The position numbers were made by a program, and so were the translations under genes. Source: Bacillota bacterium (lineage in GTDB: Bacteria > Bacillota > Tb-RUG-66). Taken from it: a DNA stretch of 9,018 nt. The DNA lies in assembly GCA_016288255.1 (NCBI GenBank), contig JAEEYS010000117.1:1-9018 (forward strand). Reading direction: 5' to 3'. How positions within the stretch are numbered: the first letter of the stretch is position 1; the number at the start of each line of letters is the position of its first letter. Below the pieces are notes generated by a model that did no database searches, was not told the origin of the DNA, and worked only from the letters and a program-made list of their open reading frames with translations. Below are positions 1 through 7,738 of this stretch, one piece after another.

Positions 1-941
1 ATATGGAAGATATTTTAAAGGTGAGGGACCGCTTAAATGAGATCGGTCTGGTGGAAGGGCATCAAACTTCTTCCATTACCCGGCATTTTGACGGCGAAAC
101 GTTGAGCCATTTGTCGCTTTTGGACGATGCGGTCAAGATCATCACGGAAGATGGCAAAGACGTTATGCGAAGCGATGTGATGAAAAAAGCAATGGATCTT
201 TGCAGAAAAAGAGGGATTATTCTCATGTCTCACGCGGAAGATCATGACATGACGCCTATTGACACTTATCTGTCCGAAGACCTGATGACCATACGGAATA
301 TCCATCTGGCCAAAAAAACAGGCTGCCGACTCCATATGGCGCATGTAAGCACCATTGATTCCATGAAAGCGGTCATAGAAGCCAAAAAAGAAGGATTTCC
401 CGTTACGGCGGAAGTAACGCCTCATCATATCGCGCTAGATGACAGTATCTCAAATTATCGGGTCAATCCGCCGATTCGGTCAAAAGAGCATAAAGCGTTT
501 TTGATCTCCTGCATCAAAGAAGGATGGGTGGATATGATCTCCACAGACCATGCGCCCCATTCCAAAGAGGATAAAAGAAAAGGGTCTCCGGGCCTGACGG
601 GACTGGAAACCGCGTTTATGGTCTCTTATACGACTTTGGTCAAAGAAAACCATTTGCCGCTTCCAAAATTGTCCGAGCTGATGTCCAAAAATCCCGCTTC
701 TTTGCTGGGGTTGAAACACGGCCTGATCCAAGAAGGCGCTTGGGCGGATCTGGTTTTGGCGGACTTGGATCGGGAGATCGAAGTGAAAGCGGATTCACTG
801 GTATCAAAAGGAAAAAATACGCCGTTTGACGGGATGCGCTTTTTCGGACAGATCCTGTTGACCATACGAAAAGGGAATATCACATTTCAGGAGCCTACTT
901 TGTCCATTGCGGCAAGGCAGGGCGCAGAAAGGATAAGATAA
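1..941 (+). CDS. pyrC: Dihydroorotase (class I), 5'-truncated by the window edge
   Basis: Dihydroorotase closes N-carbamoyl-L-aspartate to dihydroorotate, step 3 of cytoplasmic UMP synthesis. The frame is open to base 1 and 312 residues are visible from the first Met at base 3; class I enzymes are usually about 390-430 residues, so roughly 100 are missing, including the N-terminal HxH metal site. Counting from the visible Met, later metal and active-site signatures are present: TEDG (Asp50), SHAED (His77), AHVST (His114), TPHH (141-142) and STDHAPH (Asp182). The C-terminal GLETA and SKGKNTPFDG segments are also typical. The stretch between SHAED and AHVST is short, lacking much of the loop seen in the Bacillus-type enzyme. 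The Met at base 3 is not the real start, because the active site would be incomplete. The stop is 1 bp before pyrF. The family assignment is secure; the alternative of another cyclic amidohydrolase such as hydantoinase is made unlikely by the pyr operon context. Confidence 0.93.
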   Translation, partial: MEDILKVRDRLNEIGLVEGHQTSSITRHFDGETLSHLSLLDDAVKIITEDGKDVMRSDVMKKAMDLCRKRGIILMSHAEDHDMTPIDTYLSEDLMTIRNIHLAKKTGCRLHMAHVSTIDSMKAVIEAKKEGFPVTAEVTPHHIALDDSISNYRVNPPIRSKEHKAFLISCIKEGWVDMISTDHAPHSKEDKRKGSPGLTGLETAFMVSYTTLVKENHLPLPKLSELMSKNPASLLGLKHGLIQEGAWADLVLADLDREIEVKADSLVSKGKNTPFDGMRFFGQILLTIRKGNITFQEPTLSIAARQGAERIR

Positions 942-942
942 C

Positions 943-1803
943 ATGATAGTTGACAAATTATATGAAACGGTGGAAGAATTCGGTCCGGTCTGTTTGGGAT
1001 TGGATACGGCGCTGGATTATTTGCCGGAACATTTGAAGAGGGAAGAGATCTCCGACGGAGAAAAAGTATTTCGGTTCAACATGCGTATCATTGACGCTAC
1101 CGCCGATGTGGTAGCCTGCTACAAAGTGCAGATTGCTTATTACGAAGCGTTGGGACTGGACGGTCTTTCCGCTTATGCCAAAACCGTGCAGTATATCCGC
1201 CAAAAAGGGAAACTGGTGATCGCGGACGTAAAACGGGGCGATATCGCGGATACGGCAAAAATGTATGCCAAAGCCCACTATTCCGGCAGTTTTGAAAGCG
1301 ATTTTATGACACTGAATCCGTATATGGGACTGGATACCATAGAACCGTTTCGTCCTTATATCGAGGAAAAAGAAAAAGGACTCTTTGTTCTGGTAAAGAC
1401 TTCCAACAAAGGATCCCGTGATTTTCAAATGCTCGATTTAAAAGAGGAAAATAAATTATATCAGTATGTAGGGGAAAAGATCAATCAATTGGCAATAGAA
1501 ACAGCGGGACAATACGGCTACGGTTCCGTGGGAGCCGTGGTGGGATGCACCAATCTGGGAGAAGCGGTCAATGCCAGAGAGATCATGAAAAACACCTTTT
1601 TCTTGGTGCCGGGATACGGCGCGCAAGGCGGCACCGCAAAAGATGTGGCGACTTTGTTCGTGCAAAAAAACGGCTGTGTGGTGAACTCTTCCAGAGGGAT
1701 CCTGTTGGCATACAGAAAACAGGAAAACGGATGGATCAATTTTGAAAAACATGCCAGAGACGCGGCAATTTTAATGAGGGATGATATTTTAAATGAACTA
1801 TAA
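943..1803 (+). CDS. pyrF: Orotidine 5'-phosphate decarboxylase, subfamily 2
   Basis: This enzyme decarboxylates OMP to UMP, the last step of de novo pyrimidine synthesis. The product is 286 residues, within the usual range for the longer subfamily-2 type. The catalytic D-x-K-x-x-D array is visible in ADVKRGDI (Asp95, Lys97, Asp100), with Asp21 in CLGLDT and Lys61 in CYKVQIAYYE. Substrate and phosphate contacts are represented by VKTSNKGSRDFQ (151-162), PGYGAQGG (223-230) and NSSRGI (Arg251). It forms a TIM-barrel homodimer in the cytoplasm. The ATG start is preceded by AAAGGA at 927-932. The gene begins 1 bp after pyrC and its last 11 bases overlap pyrK, which suggests translational coupling. 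The assignment is secure; no key residue appears to be missing. Confidence 0.97.
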   Translation: MIVDKLYETVEEFGPVCLGLDTALDYLPEHLKREEISDGEKVFRFNMRIIDATADVVACYKVQIAYYEALGLDGLSAYAKTVQYIRQKGKLVIADVKRGDIADTAKMYAKAHYSGSFESDFMTLNPYMGLDTIEPFRPYIEEKEKGLFVLVKTSNKGSRDFQMLDLKEENKLYQYVGEKINQLAIETAGQYGYGSVGAVVGCTNLGEAVNAREIMKNTFFLVPGYGAQGGTAKDVATLFVQKNGCVVNSSRGILLAYRKQENGWINFEKHARDAAILMRDDILNEL

Positions 1804-2539
1804 AACGGGTTTGGTCAAAGACGTAAAATGGGTGAATGAAAAAGATCATATTTGTCTTTTGACGGTTTCGGGAGATTTTGCGGGAGATGCGGGACAGTTT
1901 TATCTCTTAAGAGCTTGGGAAGAAGAACCCTTTTTGTCTCGCCCCATCAGCATCCATGACCGTGAGGACGACCTGATACGGTTTTTGTTTCAGGTAAAGG
2001 GAAGAGGGACCGCTCTTTTGTCTCAATTAAAAGAAGGGGACCCGATTCGGCTTTTGGGACCTTTGGGAAACGGATTTCCTGTGAAAGAAACCTATCGAAA
2101 CGTGGCTGTGATCGGCGGTGGGATCGGCACCGCGCCTCTTTATTATCTCCTCAAAGAGTGTAAAAGAAAAAATGTGCGGGCGGATTATTATGCCGGATTC
2201 AAAACAGAACCTTATCTGTGGGAACAGTATGAAAAGGTGGCGGAGAGCGCTTTGATCGCCACCGAAAGCGGCGCTTTTGGGAAAAAAGGATTTGTCACGG
2301 AGATCCTGCCACAAGAAAAAGATTATGACGCGGTCTATTTATGCGGGCCGGAGATCATGATGAAAAATGTTGCTGCGGTTTTTTCAGATTCCGTACCGGT
2401 ATATGTATCCATGGAAAAGCGGATGGCTTGCGGGATCGGCGCTTGTATCGGCTGTACGATCAAGACCGTAAACGGATATCAGCGCGTATGTAAAGACGGA
2501 CCTGTCTTTTTAAGAGAGGATGTGATCTTTGATGCATAA
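1793..2539 (+). CDS. pyrK: Dihydroorotate dehydrogenase B, electron-transfer (FAD/2Fe-2S) subunit
   Basis: PyrK passes electrons from the FMN subunit PyrD through a [2Fe-2S] cluster and FAD to NAD+. The product is 248 residues, close to the family norm of about 250-260. In order, the sequence shows an N-terminal ferredoxin-reductase-like beta barrel with the FAD signature RPIS (50-53), a nucleotide-binding glycine motif [12 protein letters not shown] (108-119), the LCGPEIM segment (183-189) and a C-terminal cluster site. The four cluster cysteines are Cys213, Cys218, Cys221 and Cys233, giving C-x4-C-x2-C-x11-C, typical of PyrK. The start overlaps the end of pyrF by 11 bp, with GAGGG at 1776-1780 as a modest ribosome binding site. 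The next gene is its partner pyrD, as expected for the heterotetrameric class 1B enzyme. The assignment is secure. Confidence 0.97.
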   Translation: MNYKTGLVKDVKWVNEKDHICLLTVSGDFAGDAGQFYLLRAWEEEPFLSRPISIHDREDDLIRFLFQVKGRGTALLSQLKEGDPIRLLGPLGNGFPVKETYRNVAVIGGGIGTAPLYYLLKECKRKNVRADYYAGFKTEPYLWEQYEKVAESALIATESGAFGKKGFVTEILPQEKDYDAVYLCGPEIMMKNVAAVFSDSVPVYVSMEKRMACGIGACIGCTIKTVNGYQRVCKDGPVFLREDVIFDA

Positions 2540-3437
2540 AGGGTTGGAAGTTAATTTATGCGGCGTGACCTTAAAAAATCCCGTGATCGGGGCATCCGGT
2601 ACTTTTGGATATGGAAAAGAGTATGAAGAGCTCTATGACATTTCCGTCATGGGCGCCATCTGCAGCAAGGGATTGACTTTACATAAAAAAGAAGGAAACA
2701 GCGGTATTCGGACTTATGAAACAAAAGGCGGTCTGTTAAACAGCGTAGGGTTGCAGAACCCGGGCGTGGACGCCTTTATCGAGACCGAACTGGACCGGAT
2801 GCTGTCTTATGATACGGTGACCATCGTCAATTTGGGCGGCGGCAGTTTAGAGGAATACCTGATGGGTCTGGAAAAGTTGAATAAAACCAAAGTGCCGCTG
2901 ATCGAGCTGAACATTTCCTGCCCCAACGTAAAATCAGGGGGCATGGCATTCGGGATCAAATCAGAAGTGGCTTATGAAGTGGTAAAAGAAGCAAAAAAAG
3001 TATCGAAAAAACCGCTGATAGTCAAATTATCGCCCAATGCGGAAGATATTGTGGATATGGCTTTATCCTGCGAAAAAGCGGGAGCGGATGCGCTTTCTTT
3101 GGTCAATACCTTTAAGGGAATGGCCATAGATATCCAAAAAAGAAAGCCGATTTTTGACAATGTAACGGCAGGATTTTCCGGGCCGGCCATCAAGCCTATC
3201 GCGCTTAGAATGGTATATGAAGTGAAAAAAGCGGTCTCTGTTCCGGTAGTGGGTATCGGCGGAATCGTTTCGGCGGAAGACGCCATCGAATTTATCATGG
3301 CGGGAGCGGAAGCAGTAGAGATCGGCAGCGGCAACTTTATGAATCCGCTGCTGGGAAAAGAGATCGTGGAAAATCTGGAAAAATGGATGAACGAAAACGG
3401 TGTATCCTCTCTTCGGGAGATCAGAGGAATAATATAA
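2532..3437 (+). CDS. pyrD: Dihydroorotate dehydrogenase B, catalytic (FMN) subunit
   Basis: PyrD oxidises dihydroorotate to orotate using FMN and works in complex with PyrK. From the ATG at 2532 it is 301 residues, the normal class 1B length. Diagnostic features are [13 protein letters not shown] (16-28), Lys46 in the CSKGLTL segment, [11 protein letters not shown] (68-78), and the catalytic-base cysteine at 130 in [11 protein letters not shown]. Further features are Lys165 in IVKLSPN, Asn192 in [17 protein letters not shown] (241-245) and the FMN phosphate site near EIGSGNF. A cysteine rather than serine base, plus the adjacent pyrK, fixes it as class 1B. The frame also allows a TTG start at 2529, one codon upstream. 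AGAGGA at 2515-2520 lies 8 bases from TTG and 11 from ATG; I chose ATG because other genes here show similar spacing. The overlap with pyrK is 8 bp. Confidence 0.96.
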   Translation: MHKGLEVNLCGVTLKNPVIGASGTFGYGKEYEELYDISVMGAICSKGLTLHKKEGNSGIRTYETKGGLLNSVGLQNPGVDAFIETELDRMLSYDTVTIVNLGGGSLEEYLMGLEKLNKTKVPLIELNISCPNVKSGGMAFGIKSEVAYEVVKEAKKVSKKPLIVKLSPNAEDIVDMALSCEKAGADALSLVNTFKGMAIDIQKRKPIFDNVTAGFSGPAIKPIALRMVYEVKKAVSVPVVGIGGIVSAEDAIEFIMAGAEAVEIGSGNFMNPLLGKEIVENLEKWMNENGVSSLREIRGII

Positions 3438-3441
3438 AAAC

Positions 3442-3446
3442 GGAGG
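3442..3446 (+). promoter_or_regulatory. Ribosome binding site that fixes the pyrE start
   Basis: A GGAGG core lies 8 bases before the ATG at 3455. The open frame runs back to an in-frame ATG at 3383 inside pyrD, which would add 24 residues with no similarity to known PyrE N-termini. The strong site and the family-typical MVDVIQIL start support 3455. Confidence 0.85.
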
Positions 3447-3454
3447 ACATACAA

Positions 3455-4021
3455 ATGGTAGATGTGATTCAGATCTTAAGAGACAGTGAAGCGTTGTTGA
3501 CAGGGCATTTTCAATATTCTTCGGGACTTCACGGAGAACATTATGTGCAGTGCGCAAAGTTGTTGCAGTATCCGAAACAGGCGGAAAAAGTCATCAGCGT
3601 GATCAAAGAAAAACTAAAAGGCATAGAATTTGACGCGATTATCGGGCCGGCTATGGGCGGTATCATCGTGGCTTATGAAGTAGGACGCCAAACCGGTAAA
3701 AAAGCCATGTTCACAGAACGAAAAGACGGTGAAATGACATTAAGAAGAGGATTTACCATCAAGCCGGGAGAAAAAATACTCATTACGGAAGATGTGGTCA
3801 CGACAGGAAAGTCCTCCATGGAAACAGCAAAGGTCATTGAAGAATTGGGTGGCGAAGTGGTAGCGATCGCTTGTATCGCAGACAGGACACAAGGCCAAAA
3901 AATAAAATATCCGATCATCAGCGCCACAAAATTGGATTTAAAACAATATGATCCGGAAACATGCCCTCTTTGCAGACAAGGACTGGCAATAGAAAAACCG
4001 GGCAGCCGGCCGGGAAAATAA
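3455..4021 (+). CDS. pyrE: Orotate phosphoribosyltransferase
   Basis: PyrE joins orotate to PRPP to make OMP, the substrate of PyrF encoded upstream. The product is 188 residues, matching the short PyrE group of about 190 residues. The substrate-loop region [20 protein letters not shown] (62-81) and the catalytic flexible loop around [15 protein letters not shown] (86-100) are present. The PRPP-binding signature [14 protein letters not shown] occupies residues 108-121. The C-terminal CPLC pair (Cys170 and Cys173) followed by EKPGSRP is typical of this PyrE subgroup. Type I phosphoribosyltransferases act as cytoplasmic dimers. The gene starts 17 bp after the pyrD stop and closes the recognised pyrimidine block. 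The PRPP motif alone could fit a purine-type phosphoribosyltransferase or a regulator, but the [13 protein letters not shown] loop and operon position make PyrE secure. Confidence 0.96.
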   Translation: MVDVIQILRDSEALLTGHFQYSSGLHGEHYVQCAKLLQYPKQAEKVISVIKEKLKGIEFDAIIGPAMGGIIVAYEVGRQTGKKAMFTERKDGEMTLRRGFTIKPGEKILITEDVVTTGKSSMETAKVIEELGGEVVAIACIADRTQGQKIKYPIISATKLDLKQYDPETCPLCRQGLAIEKPGSRPGK

Positions 4022-4073
4022 AAAATAAGATAAACGAACCGTTTTTGCTTATATTGAAAAAAGAGGTGAGGGC

Positions 4074-4682
4074 ATGAAAAACCGACAGAAACTTCTCAGT
4101 ATCGTGATGATAGGAGTCTTACTGTTTACGCTGGCAGGCTGTAACAGCGGGGGAGGAAAGAAAGAACTGTCTCCCACGGAAACGGTCATGGCAGGGATCG
4201 ATGCGCTGAAAGAGCAGGACGCGGAAAAAATCAATCAGTACTTTGACGGATATGACGTTTCCGGAATGGAATATGAAAATGAAGAGGATAAAGAGTTTGT
4301 AAAACTGCTTTTGTCCAAGCTTGAAGTAGAGCCGGAAGAAGAAACGATCTCGGAAGACGGAGAAACGGCAACGGTAAAAGCAAACATCACCGGGATCGAT
4401 CTGGTGAAAGTGTATACCCAAATGATATCGGACTTGATGGGAAAAATCTGGGAAAAGATGGCAAACGGGGAAGAACTCACAGATGAAGAAAGTCAGGAAT
4501 TGGTAATGGGATATATCAAGGACCTGGTAGGAGGCGATGAAGTGCCCGTTACCTCCACAGATTTGATGATCTCCCTAAAAAAAGTGGGAGACGCATGGAA
4601 AATGGAACAAAATGAAACCTTCTTCAACGCGTTGATCAGTGGATTGGACCTTTTTGAAGACGGCGTGGAAGAAGCGGACTAA
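4074..4682 (+). CDS. Small acidic lipoprotein of unknown function (DUF4878/DUF5105-like)
   Basis: The 202-residue product has a positively charged N-terminus (MKNRQK), a hydrophobic segment (7-19) and the lipobox LAGC (20-23). It should be lipid-modified on Cys23 and tethered to the outer face of the membrane. A short Gly/Ser/Lys linker leads into a helix-rich acidic domain whose opening, SPTETVMAGIDALKEQDAEK, and closing, KKVGDAWKMEQNE, resemble small NTF2-fold-like Firmicute lipoproteins annotated as DUF4878 or DUF5105. That placement is recalled from pattern and not verified by a search. No catalytic motif is visible. GAGGTG at 4063-4068 gives an excellent start at 4074. It lies 52 bp after pyrE with no clear terminator between and is followed by a strong one, so it probably rides on the pyr transcript. 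No link to pyrimidine metabolism can be shown. Confidence 0.85.
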   Translation: MKNRQKLLSIVMIGVLLFTLAGCNSGGGKKELSPTETVMAGIDALKEQDAEKINQYFDGYDVSGMEYENEEDKEFVKLLLSKLEVEPEEETISEDGETATVKANITGIDLVKVYTQMISDLMGKIWEKMANGEELTDEESQELVMGYIKDLVGGDEVPVTSTDLMISLKKVGDAWKMEQNETFFNALISGLDLFEDGVEEAD

Positions 4683-4724
4683 AGCGGAAAGAAAGCAGAG
4701 AAACAAAATAAAAATAAAATCAAT

Positions 4725-4755
4725 AAGGAGCAGAAGATCTGTTCCTTTTGTTGTT
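4725..4755 (+). terminator. Rho-independent terminator after the lipoprotein gene
   Basis: AAGGAGCAG (4725-4733) pairs with CTGTTCCTT (4739-4747) in a 9-bp stem with one G-U pair and a 5-base loop. The T-rich run TTTTGTTGTT (4746-4755) follows. It sits 43 bases after the lipoprotein stop and probably ends the pyrC-to-lipoprotein transcript. The U tract is interrupted by two G residues, so some read-through into the MATE gene is possible. Confidence 0.75.
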
Positions 4756-4862
4756 ATAAAAAAGCAGGATCGTATCAAAAGACGATTTAAGAGATCGGTT
4801 AAAAAAGGAAAAGAAGCAACAGATTCGGACAAGGTTTTTGACAGACTATTGGAGGTTACAGT

Positions 4863-6269
4863 ATGGTTTCTGTTTTAAGAAAAGTATTTTCTTGCAGGAA
4901 TATGGTTAGACCCGAAAAGATATTGGGAGAAGTTCCCGCATCCAGACAAATCTATCAAAATACATTTCATATCGCATGGCCTTCCGCTGTGGAATCCGTC
5001 ATGATCGGTTTGATCTCCATCATCGATACCATCATGGTCGGCACCATCGGATCCAGCGCCATAGCGGCAGTGGGATTGACGACACAGCCAAGATTTTTGA
5101 TATTGGCATGGATCTTTTCTTTGGACATAGGGGTCACAGCGATCGTTGCCAGAAGAAAAGGACAGGGCAATTACAGAGGCGCCAATGACTGCCTGCGCCA
5201 GTCGATTTTGCTCAGTATCATGATCTCTCTCACGCTATCGGTCTTGGCGTACATCTATGCGACGCCTTTGGTGACTTTTGCGGGCGCGGGCCCGGACGTT
5301 CTGGAAGACGCGGTGGCTTATTTTAAGATCATCCTTTTGGGGATCGTGCCTACTTCTGTCAGCATCACCATCAACGCGGCGCAAAGAGGCGCGGGAAACA
5401 CAAAGATCTCCATGCGGACGAATCTGGCGGCCAATCTGGTCAATGTGGTTTTCAATTACCTTTTGATCGGAGGGCATTTCGGATTTCCTCGGCTGGGAGT
5501 AAGAGGCGCGGCCATTGCCACGGCATTGGGCTATTTGGTAGCTTTTTTCATGTCGGTAAAATCCGTGGTGTATTCTCATGGATTTTTGAATATCACGCGA
5601 AAAGACAGCTGGCGTTTTGATAAGAATACGCTTCAAACCCTGTTTCGTGTCAGCAGCAACGCTTTGGTAGAACAGCTTTTTGTGCGGATCGGATTTTTCT
5701 CCTTTTCCAAGATCGTAGCGAATTTAGGGACTGTAGCGTTTGCCACGCATCAGGTTTCCATGAACCTCTTGAATCTGTCCTTTTGTTTCGGAGACGGATT
5801 TTCGACGGCGGCCGCCGCGCTAGTGGGACAAAACCTGGGCGCGAAACGGCCGGATATGGCGGAAATTTACTGCAAGGCGACAGAAAGGATCACTTTTGTG
5901 GCATCCCTTTTGATCGCTGCTGTTTTGATCCTGTTCCGAACGGAGATCGTGACCTTGTTTACCAGAGAAAGAGAAGTGGTTTTGACGGGAGCGAAGCTGA
6001 TGATCATGACAGCGATCATCTCTTTTCCGCAAAATTTGCAGTGTGTGATCGGCGGCTGCCTAAGGGGAGCGGGGGACACCAGATTTGTAGCGGTCTCTTC
6101 CTTTATCAGCATCACGCTGGTCAGACCGATTTTAGGCTATCTTTTGACCTATTCTCTGGGATTCGGTTTGATAGGCGCCTGGACATCCATGCTGTTAGAT
6201 CATATTTCCAGAGCGGCGATCAATTACGGAAGATTCAAAGGCGGAAAATGGACGAAGATCGAAGTTTGA
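4863..6269 (+). CDS. MATE-family efflux transporter
   Basis: MATE proteins export cationic drugs or metabolites in exchange for Na+ or H+. The 468-residue product fits the family's roughly 440-470 residues and 12 membrane helices in two pseudo-symmetrical halves. The first half opens at about residue 35 with AWPSAVESVMIGLISIIDT and the MVGTIGSSAIAAVGL segment typical of MATE helices 1-2. The second half starts near residue 255. The halves carry matching loops, RGAGNTK (175-181) and RGAGDTR (401-407), a hallmark of the duplicated fold. GLGVRGAA-like residues (LGVRGAAIATALGY, 211-224) are also typical. GGAGGT at 4851-4856, 6 bases before the ATG, decides the start and gives a cytoplasmic N-terminal tail of about 30 residues. 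It is followed 47 bp later by the SLH gene without a terminator. The substrate cannot be predicted; NorM, DinF and MepA subtypes are not separable by eye. Confidence 0.95.
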   Translation: MVSVLRKVFSCRNMVRPEKILGEVPASRQIYQNTFHIAWPSAVESVMIGLISIIDTIMVGTIGSSAIAAVGLTTQPRFLILAWIFSLDIGVTAIVARRKGQGNYRGANDCLRQSILLSIMISLTLSVLAYIYATPLVTFAGAGPDVLEDAVAYFKIILLGIVPTSVSITINAAQRGAGNTKISMRTNLAANLVNVVFNYLLIGGHFGFPRLGVRGAAIATALGYLVAFFMSVKSVVYSHGFLNITRKDSWRFDKNTLQTLFRVSSNALVEQLFVRIGFFSFSKIVANLGTVAFATHQVSMNLLNLSFCFGDGFSTAAAALVGQNLGAKRPDMAEIYCKATERITFVASLLIAAVLILFRTEIVTLFTREREVVLTGAKLMIMTAIISFPQNLQCVIGGCLRGAGDTRFVAVSSFISITLVRPILGYLLTYSLGFGLIGAWTSMLLDHISRAAINYGRFKGGKWTKIEV

Positions 6270-6316
6270 TGTTTCGATGAAGATAAATATTAAAGATACA
6301 AAAGAAGGGGAAAAAT

Positions 6317-7582
6317 ATGAAAAAGAAAGGCATGGCAGCAGTCCTTATAGTAGGGTTACTCTGTTGTTTGCTGGCGGTTGAGACTTTTGCGGCAAACATG
6401 AATTTTTCGGACGTGCCGGAAAACGCATGGTATCGAAAAGATGTGGAAAAAGCCTGCCGGTTGGGACTGATCAACGGAAAATCGGATAAAATTTTTGCGC
6501 CGAATGATAATATGAGCTATGCGGAAGCGGTAAAACTGGCTGCCTGCATGAACCAGCTCAAAATAGATGGGAAAGTGACTTTAAAAAACGGAGATCCCTG
6601 GTACAGCACCTATGTGGACTATGCGTTCATGACGGGTATCATCTGGCAGGAATATGACTGGAACAAACCGACGACACGGGCGGATTATATGGAAATCTTT
6701 TCCAGAGCGTTGCCGGAAGAAGACTTTTTTATGGCAAACGACGTGCCCATGGGTTCTATTCCGGATGTGCCGATCTCTCACCCGCAGGCAGGAGCGATCT
6801 ATAAATTGTATCGGGCAGGGATCGTGCAAGGGGTAGACAGCGCTTATCATTGTGCGCCGGATTCTTTTATCAAACGTGCGGAAGTGTCTGCGATCCTTTC
6901 CAGGATGATGGATGAAACGGAAAGAAAATCTTTTTCCGTTCTGGAAAAAGAACTCTCAGACGATCCGGATATCGCGGAAGCGGCAGCCGCCGCGATCAAT
7001 CGGTTTTCCGCGGATGCCGTTTTGCCGGGAGGACTTGAAATTTCCTGGATGTACATGGATTCGGAAGATCAATATGCGATCTTTGACGCGGATAAAGACG
7101 GGGAAGAAGAATTTATGATCAAAATATTGAATGCGCCCGTCAGCGATCAAATAGAGATCGTATATGATTATGAGGACGGAAATTTCAAACCGATCCTGGT
7201 CGCGTTTCCTCATGCCATGTATTTTAAAGACGGATCAGTCATTACTTTCTGGTCCCATGCCACAGGGCTGGAAGGAGAAGGGTTCTGGCCTCTTACATTC
7301 TATCAGTATGATCAGACGCGGAAAGAATATGTGAGAGCGGGAAGCGCGGTACAATGGGAAAAAGCGATGCGCGAAACAGATTATAACGGTGTGGCGTTTC
7401 CCGATGAGGCAGACAAAGACAAGGACGGGATCGTCTATATGATCTATCGGGGCGAGGATGATGAATGGGACGGCCGTTATGTAGATCAGGCGGAATACGA
7501 TGCGTGGGTGGATTCCTTTGCGTTTGAAGAAGAAAATTGGGTCGATGTGCCTTGGCAGGAGATCAGACAGCCAAAAGGATGA
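6317..7582 (+). CDS. Secreted protein with three S-layer homology (SLH) repeats and an unrecognised C-terminal domain
   Basis: The 421-residue product begins with a signal peptide (MKKK, hydrophobic core 7-20, likely cleavage after TFA at 25). Three SLH repeats follow: about 29-80 (NFSDVPENAWYRKDVEKA), about 92-132 (DPWYSTYVDYA with TTRAD) and about 148-199 (IPDVPISHPQAGAIYKLY with IKRAE). SLH triplets usually bind pyruvylated secondary cell-wall polymer, so this protein should sit on the cell surface. In place of the canonical TRAE, the repeats carry SYAE, TRAD and KRAE; the first lacks the arginine. After an acidic, alanine-rich helix (205-227), the C-terminal region is rich in Asp, Glu, Tyr and Trp. 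It contains two DxDxDG loops, at 257-262 and 366-371, that could bind calcium. I recognise no enzyme domain. AAGGGG at 6305-6310 supports the start. It is probably co-transcribed with the MATE gene and ends at the terminator at 7619-7651. Confidence 0.9.
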   Translation: MKKKGMAAVLIVGLLCCLLAVETFAANMNFSDVPENAWYRKDVEKACRLGLINGKSDKIFAPNDNMSYAEAVKLAACMNQLKIDGKVTLKNGDPWYSTYVDYAFMTGIIWQEYDWNKPTTRADYMEIFSRALPEEDFFMANDVPMGSIPDVPISHPQAGAIYKLYRAGIVQGVDSAYHCAPDSFIKRAEVSAILSRMMDETERKSFSVLEKELSDDPDIAEAAAAAINRFSADAVLPGGLEISWMYMDSEDQYAIFDADKDGEEEFMIKILNAPVSDQIEIVYDYEDGNFKPILVAFPHAMYFKDGSVITFWSHATGLEGEGFWPLTFYQYDQTRKEYVRAGSAVQWEKAMRETDYNGVAFPDEADKDKDGIVYMIYRGEDDEWDGRYVDQAEYDAWVDSFAFEEENWVDVPWQEIRQPKG

Positions 7583-7618
7583 ATGAAAATGATATAGGCA
7601 AACGGTAAAAAACAAAAA

Positions 7619-7651
7619 CGGCGTTTTTTGGGAAAAAAGCGCCGCTTTTTT
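7619..7651 (+). terminator. Strong rho-independent terminator after the SLH gene, possibly bidirectional
   Basis: CGGCGTTTTTT (7619-7629) pairs with AAAAAA-G-CGCCG (7633-7644) in an 11-bp stem with one bulged G at 7639 and a GGG loop. Six T residues follow at 7646-7651. Five A residues at 7614-7618 precede the stem, so the minus strand also reads as a hairpin followed by T residues. It lies 36 bases after the SLH stop codon and separates that unit from the HlyD-like gene. Confidence 0.92.
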
Positions 7652-7738
7652 ATTTCTAAAAGCCTGTTGAGGCGATTTTGAAGGGGGACTTTATTCCTAT
7701 CAAGATCCTTTTGAAGAAGACAAAAACTTTTGATTTTC

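Noticed and set aside
2972..3557. Two long minus-strand open frames (160 and 164 codons) opposite pyrD and pyrE
   Set aside because: They lie opposite well-supported genes, have no recognisable domains and no ribosome binding context, and overlap each other. They look like shadows of biased codon use.
4032..4046. AAACG-aac-CGTTT inverted repeat followed by T residues between pyrE and the lipoprotein gene
   Set aside because: The stem is only 5 bp with two G-C pairs, and the T run overlaps the stem. It is too weak to count as a terminator.
4769..4786. ATCGT / ACGAT inverted repeat upstream of the MATE gene, considered as an operator or riboswitch element
   Set aside because: Five base pairs with an 8-base loop in AT-rich DNA is expected by chance, and no known riboswitch core is present.
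4639..4878. 79-codon + strand open frame bridging the lipoprotein and MATE genes, rich in Lys and Arg
   Set aside because: It starts out of frame inside the lipoprotein gene, runs through the terminator hairpin and ends inside the MATE gene. Its basic composition simply reflects the A-rich purine spacer, and it has no fitting ribosome binding site.
5783..6280. 165-codon + strand frame within the MATE gene
   Set aside because: It is out of frame with a clear MATE reading frame that carries conserved motifs, and its translation shows low-complexity Arg/Asp/Gly content typical of a shadow frame.
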